A DNA stretch of 46,059 nucleotides from Nitrospirota bacterium (GTDB lineage: Bacteria > Nitrospirota > UBA9217). The notes below the pieces were generated by a model. That model did not search any database. It saw nothing but the letters and a program-made list of their open reading frames with translations, and was not told the DNA's origin. The translations under genes were made by a program, and so were the position numbers. This document shows positions 43,807-46,059 of this stretch, piece after piece (the first letter of the stretch is position 1; the number at the start of each line of letters is the position of its first letter). The DNA is taken from positions 1 to 46,059 of the forward strand of contig DATIZR010000080.1 in assembly GCA_035516965.1 (NCBI GenBank), written 5' to 3'.

Positions 43807-45330
43807 TCAGAGCATTGCAAGCGCTTTCCGGAGCGCCTCGGCCTTCTGGAGCGTCTCGAAATATTCCCGTTCGGGGTCGGAATCGGCGACGATCCCGGCG
43901 CCGACCTGCACATGGACCATGCCGTTCCTGATCACAAAGGTCCTGATGATGATGTTCAGGTCCATGTCTCCGGTATTCGCGATGTACCCGATCGATCCGG
44001 TGTAGGGCCCGCGCGCGACCGGCTCGAGCTCGTCGATGATCTCCATGCACCGCACCTTGGGCACACCGGTGATCGTCCCGCCCGGGAACACTGCCCTGAC
44101 CAGATCAAAAGCGTCCCGATCCGGGGCAAGCTCTCCCCGGACGTTCGAGACGATATGGATCACGTGGGAATAATCTTCGACGATCATGAGTTCGTCCACC
44201 CGAACCGTTCCATAGGTGCATACCCTGCCAAGGTCGTTCCGCTCCAGGTCGAGGAGCATGATGTGCTCGGCCCGCTCCTTCTCGTTCGACAGCAGCTCCT
44301 CGGTCAGATCCCGGTTCTCGACGCTGTTCGACCCGCGCCTCCGGGTCCCCGCGATGGGACGTGTATCCGCGGTCCCATTGTGCAGGCGAATGAGCCGTTC
44401 CGGCGATGAACTGACAAGCTGGAGATCGCCGAAATCGCAATAGGCCGCAAAGGGGGACGGATTGACGCTGCGCAGCGCCGCGTACAAGCGGAGTGGATCG
44501 ATGTCGCCGGCGGGAGCGGAAAGGCGCTGCGACAAATTGGCCTGATAAATGTCGCCTGCAGCGATGTACTCCTTGCAACGCCTGACCATGGATTCGAATT
44601 CGGCCTTCGTCATGTTCGGCGTGAGCTCAAGGATCCGGTCGTTCCCGGTTCGTGATCCGGCATCGCCAGCGTGTGGCCTTTTCCCAAGCCGGGATTCCAG
44701 GACAAGGAGCCGATCAGCCGCCTCATCGTAGAGGCGCCCCCACTCTCCCGGTTCGGGCCGTCGGAACCCCATCTCCTGCCCGCGGGCTCCGGGGTTCACG
44801 ATCACCCAGGACTTCCGCAGGACATGGTCAAAGGCGATCACCGCATCGACGAAGAGAAAGCATGCCTCGGGGATGCCCAGGTCGTCCACGGCAGCCCGCG
44901 GCACCTGCTCGAACTGGCGGACAAAATCATAGGAGAAGAACCCCACGGCTCCTCCGGTGAAAGGCGGCAGCCCGGGGATCCGCTCCGTCCGGTAGTTGGC
45001 GATCAGTTCTCGGAGCTTGGAGAGCGGTCTTCGGATCAGCGAGGCGCGCCTTCCGTACTTGCCCTTCGGTGTATCGGGGAGGCTCAGCTCCACGCTCTCG
45101 CCGCGGGACCGGAAGATCAGGTAGGGCTCTGCCGTTACGAAAGAATAGCGTCCGATCTTTTCGTCCATGCGGGCGCTCTCCAGGAGAACGGGGTTGCCTG
45201 CGGACCTCAAGATCGAAAGGGCATCGAGAGGCGTAATATCCTTATGCCCGATCTCGGCGTATAAAGGATGGATTGATCCCCGTTGCGCCGATTCAAGGAA
45301 GATTTTTTTTTGAGGAAAGATCTGTATCAT
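43807..45330 (-). CDS. pabB: Aminodeoxychorismate synthase component I (PabB), TrpE-like variant
   Basis: About 507 residues of the chorismate-binding family. The C-terminal catalytic half is complete: CKEYIAAGDIYQANLSQRLS, PSPFAAYCDFGDLQLVSSSP, ERAEHIMLLDLERNDLGRVC, FPGGTITGVPKVRCMEIIDE and RGPYTGSIGYI. SSPERL and PFAAY favour PabB. However, the motif PIAGTRRRG (Ala where E. coli PabB has the catalytic Lys) and LLESA near the N-terminus are TrpE-like, so anthranilate synthase is possible. No glutaminase or tryptophan genes are adjacent. PabB would feed folate synthesis, in line with the folate genes at 22.6-24.2 kb. The start at 45330 has no ribosome site, and the predicted transcript begins only a few bases before it. 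Confidence 0.85.
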   Translation of the reverse strand: MIQIFPQKKIFLESAQRGSIHPLYAEIGHKDITPLDALSILRSAGNPVLLESARMDEKIGRYSFVTAEPYLIFRSRGESVELSLPDTPKGKYGRRASLIRRPLSKLRELIANYRTERIPGLPPFTGGAVGFFSYDFVRQFEQVPRAAVDDLGIPEACFLFVDAVIAFDHVLRKSWVIVNPGARGQEMGFRRPEPGEWGRLYDEAADRLLVLESRLGKRPHAGDAGSRTGNDRILELTPNMTKAEFESMVRRCKEYIAAGDIYQANLSQRLSAPAGDIDPLRLYAALRSVNPSPFAAYCDFGDLQLVSSSPERLIRLHNGTADTRPIAGTRRRGSNSVENRDLTEELLSNEKERAEHIMLLDLERNDLGRVCTYGTVRVDELMIVEDYSHVIHIVSNVRGELAPDRDAFDLVRAVFPGGTITGVPKVRCMEIIDELEPVARGPYTGSIGYIANTGDMDLNIIIRTFVIRNGMVHVQVGAGIVADSDPEREYFETLQKAEALRKALAML

Positions 45331-45343
45331 AAGAAGTGGCGAA

Positions 45344-45372
45344 ATTCTAAATACAATTGGTCGCCCGGTCAA
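45344..45372 (-). promoter_or_regulatory. Sigma-70 promoter of the pabB-yhaN-tmk gene run
   Basis: TTGACC (45367-45372), a 17-base spacer and TAGAAT (45344-45349) on the minus strand. Expected start is near 45337, about 7 bases before the pabB ATG. Confidence 0.7.
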
Positions 45373-45394
45373 GACAAATTTCGATAGAAAGAAC

Positions 45395-45421
45395 TTGACA
45401 TATCGCAGGATGTGCTATACT
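45395..45421 (+). promoter_or_regulatory. Promoter facing the right-end structured region
   Basis: Perfect TTGACA (45395-45400), a 15-base spacer and TATACT (45416-45421) preceded by TGc (extended -10). It points away from pabB into a region without a gene. Start is expected near 45428. Confidence 0.65.
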
Positions 45422-45427
45422 TCAATC

Positions 45428-46059
45428 AGAAAGTGGAATCAAGGTCTTTGAAATTGTCGATACCTATGGCGTTGCCGAATCAACACCAGAAGGTGTATGC
45501 AGGTTATCCCGTCGGCAGGGACTCACGCACAGGGAATTACGGAATGTCGAAACCGGCCTGCTGCCCGCAAGTTGAGCGGATAAGCTCCGGTCCTCTGCAC
45601 AGGCAGCCGTAAGAACTGAAGAGCTGAATGCCCTGACCGAATGGGATGAATGGGATGCATCGAACACTGGCTTTGAAAGGTCCGTACTGCGGAGCTTTAG
45701 AAGCAAGGGGAAATTTCCCATTCATACCAAAGGAGCAACGGGAATAATAACTCTGCTGATTCGAAAAGCAACGCCATCTTATTTTCCGCACACCCGGATT
45801 TGCATTTATGATACTTCCGGGCAATCACGCAGTAATGTACCGAGATGCAAGAAAAGGCGTTGCAGGACCTCACCGTCAGGTGAGAGCGTATGTAATATCT
45901 GTTGAGGGCCTTTGACGCCGGGTTTTATGGTTCGGAGCAGAGGACATGCAGCCGCATGCTGCAGCACTCGCAGCTCCGGGCTATAAAAGACCGGAAAGCA
46001 AAGGTCCGAAAGCCCACAGGGAGAAGGTCTAAAGGCCAGCGAGTCAGACGTTCGCAGAA
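45428..46059 (+). ncRNA. Candidate large structured non-coding RNA, continuing past the window
   Basis: About 630 bases after a strong promoter with no convincing gene on either strand but many GC-rich pairings. TGCCGA (45473-45478) pairs with TCGGCA (45512-45517) and encloses ACACC-AGAA-GGTGT. ACCGG (45552-45556) pairs with CCGGT (45587-45591), crossing GCTGCC (45560-45565) with GGCAGC (45602-45607), a possible pseudoknot. Then come CCCGGA/TCCGGG (45793-45821), CTCACC-GTCA-GGTGAG (45869-45884), CGGAGC/GCTCCG (45933-45978) around TGCAGC/GCTGCA, and GGCT/AGCC (45979-46014) around GACC/GGTC. I do not recognise tmRNA, RNase P, SRP, 6S or rRNA. HEARO (IscB omega RNA), group II intron and other long RNA classes are untested options. 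Confidence 0.5.

Noticed and set aside
45464-45721. Minus-strand frame of about 85 codons inside the right-end structured region
   Set aside because: Ser-rich without motifs or ribosome site; the region is better explained by paired RNA segments read from the plus-strand promoter.
45428-46059. tmRNA, RNase P RNA, SRP RNA, 6S RNA, rRNA or c-di-GMP riboswitch
   Set aside because: Signature sequences of these RNAs are not found. A short match to the riboswitch-like ACGCACAGGG occurs at about 45526, but the rest of the aptamer is missing.
45800-46059. An iscB or reverse transcriptase gene following the structured RNA
   Set aside because: No frame longer than about 35 codons fits; any such gene would lie beyond the window.

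Overview
The window looks like a G+C-rich, Gram-negative, probably anaerobic or microaerophilic bacterium. Lipoprotein signals, a periplasmic di-haem peroxidase, an FdhE formate dehydrogenase accessory protein, an acetate uptake and activation cluster and an in-frame selenocysteine codon point towards Nitrospirota or Desulfobacterota (Geobacter/Syntrophus-like). This placement is inference from gene content, not a phylogeny. Most genes lie on the minus strand.

Layout. 1-8.7 kb is signalling: a PAS protein cut by the window edge, an acyl-CoA synthetase, a YihY/BrkB membrane protein fused to a cyclic-nucleotide domain, a PP2C phosphatase (+), two tandem receiver-PilZ proteins whose phospho-acceptor Asp is Glu, and a 7TM-PAS histidine kinase. 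9-11.7 kb holds small genes: a CarD/Tudor-like protein, a nitroreductase, two TRL-like lipoproteins and a thioredoxin with a WCGYC site. 11.8-21.6 kb is a minus-strand block. It starts with an acetate module (DUF294 nucleotidyltransferase, DnaQ-like exonuclease, DUF485 protein, ActP, AcsA) with a possible sigma-54 promoter in front. It continues with a selenocysteine-containing DsbA-like protein, a cytochrome c peroxidase and FdhE. 22.2-24.2 kb has a small coiled-coil protein and a plus-strand one-carbon pair: FchA cyclohydrolase and a FolD that lacks cyclohydrolase residues. 24.3-29.6 kb has a hybrid sensor kinase, a radical SAM protein and a LOG-family protein. 29.7-35.0 kb runs from purH to fmdB through envelope and redox genes with overlapping junctions. 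35.2-45.3 kb is the widely conserved core group pabB-yhaN-tmk-holB-ricT-metG-tatD, where tatD is fused to a radical SAM domain.

Right end. From about 45.4 kb a plus-strand promoter reads into 630 bases with no gene but many GC-rich nested hairpins. I interpret this as part of a large structured non-coding RNA that runs off the window. It and the selenoprotein (TGA codon plus a SECIS-like hairpin placed as in E. coli fdhF) are the two most interesting items.

Regulation visible in the sequence: about ten near-consensus promoters, four hairpin terminators, and several genes whose predicted transcription start falls on or within a few bases of an ATG without a Shine-Dalgarno, suggesting leaderless mRNAs.
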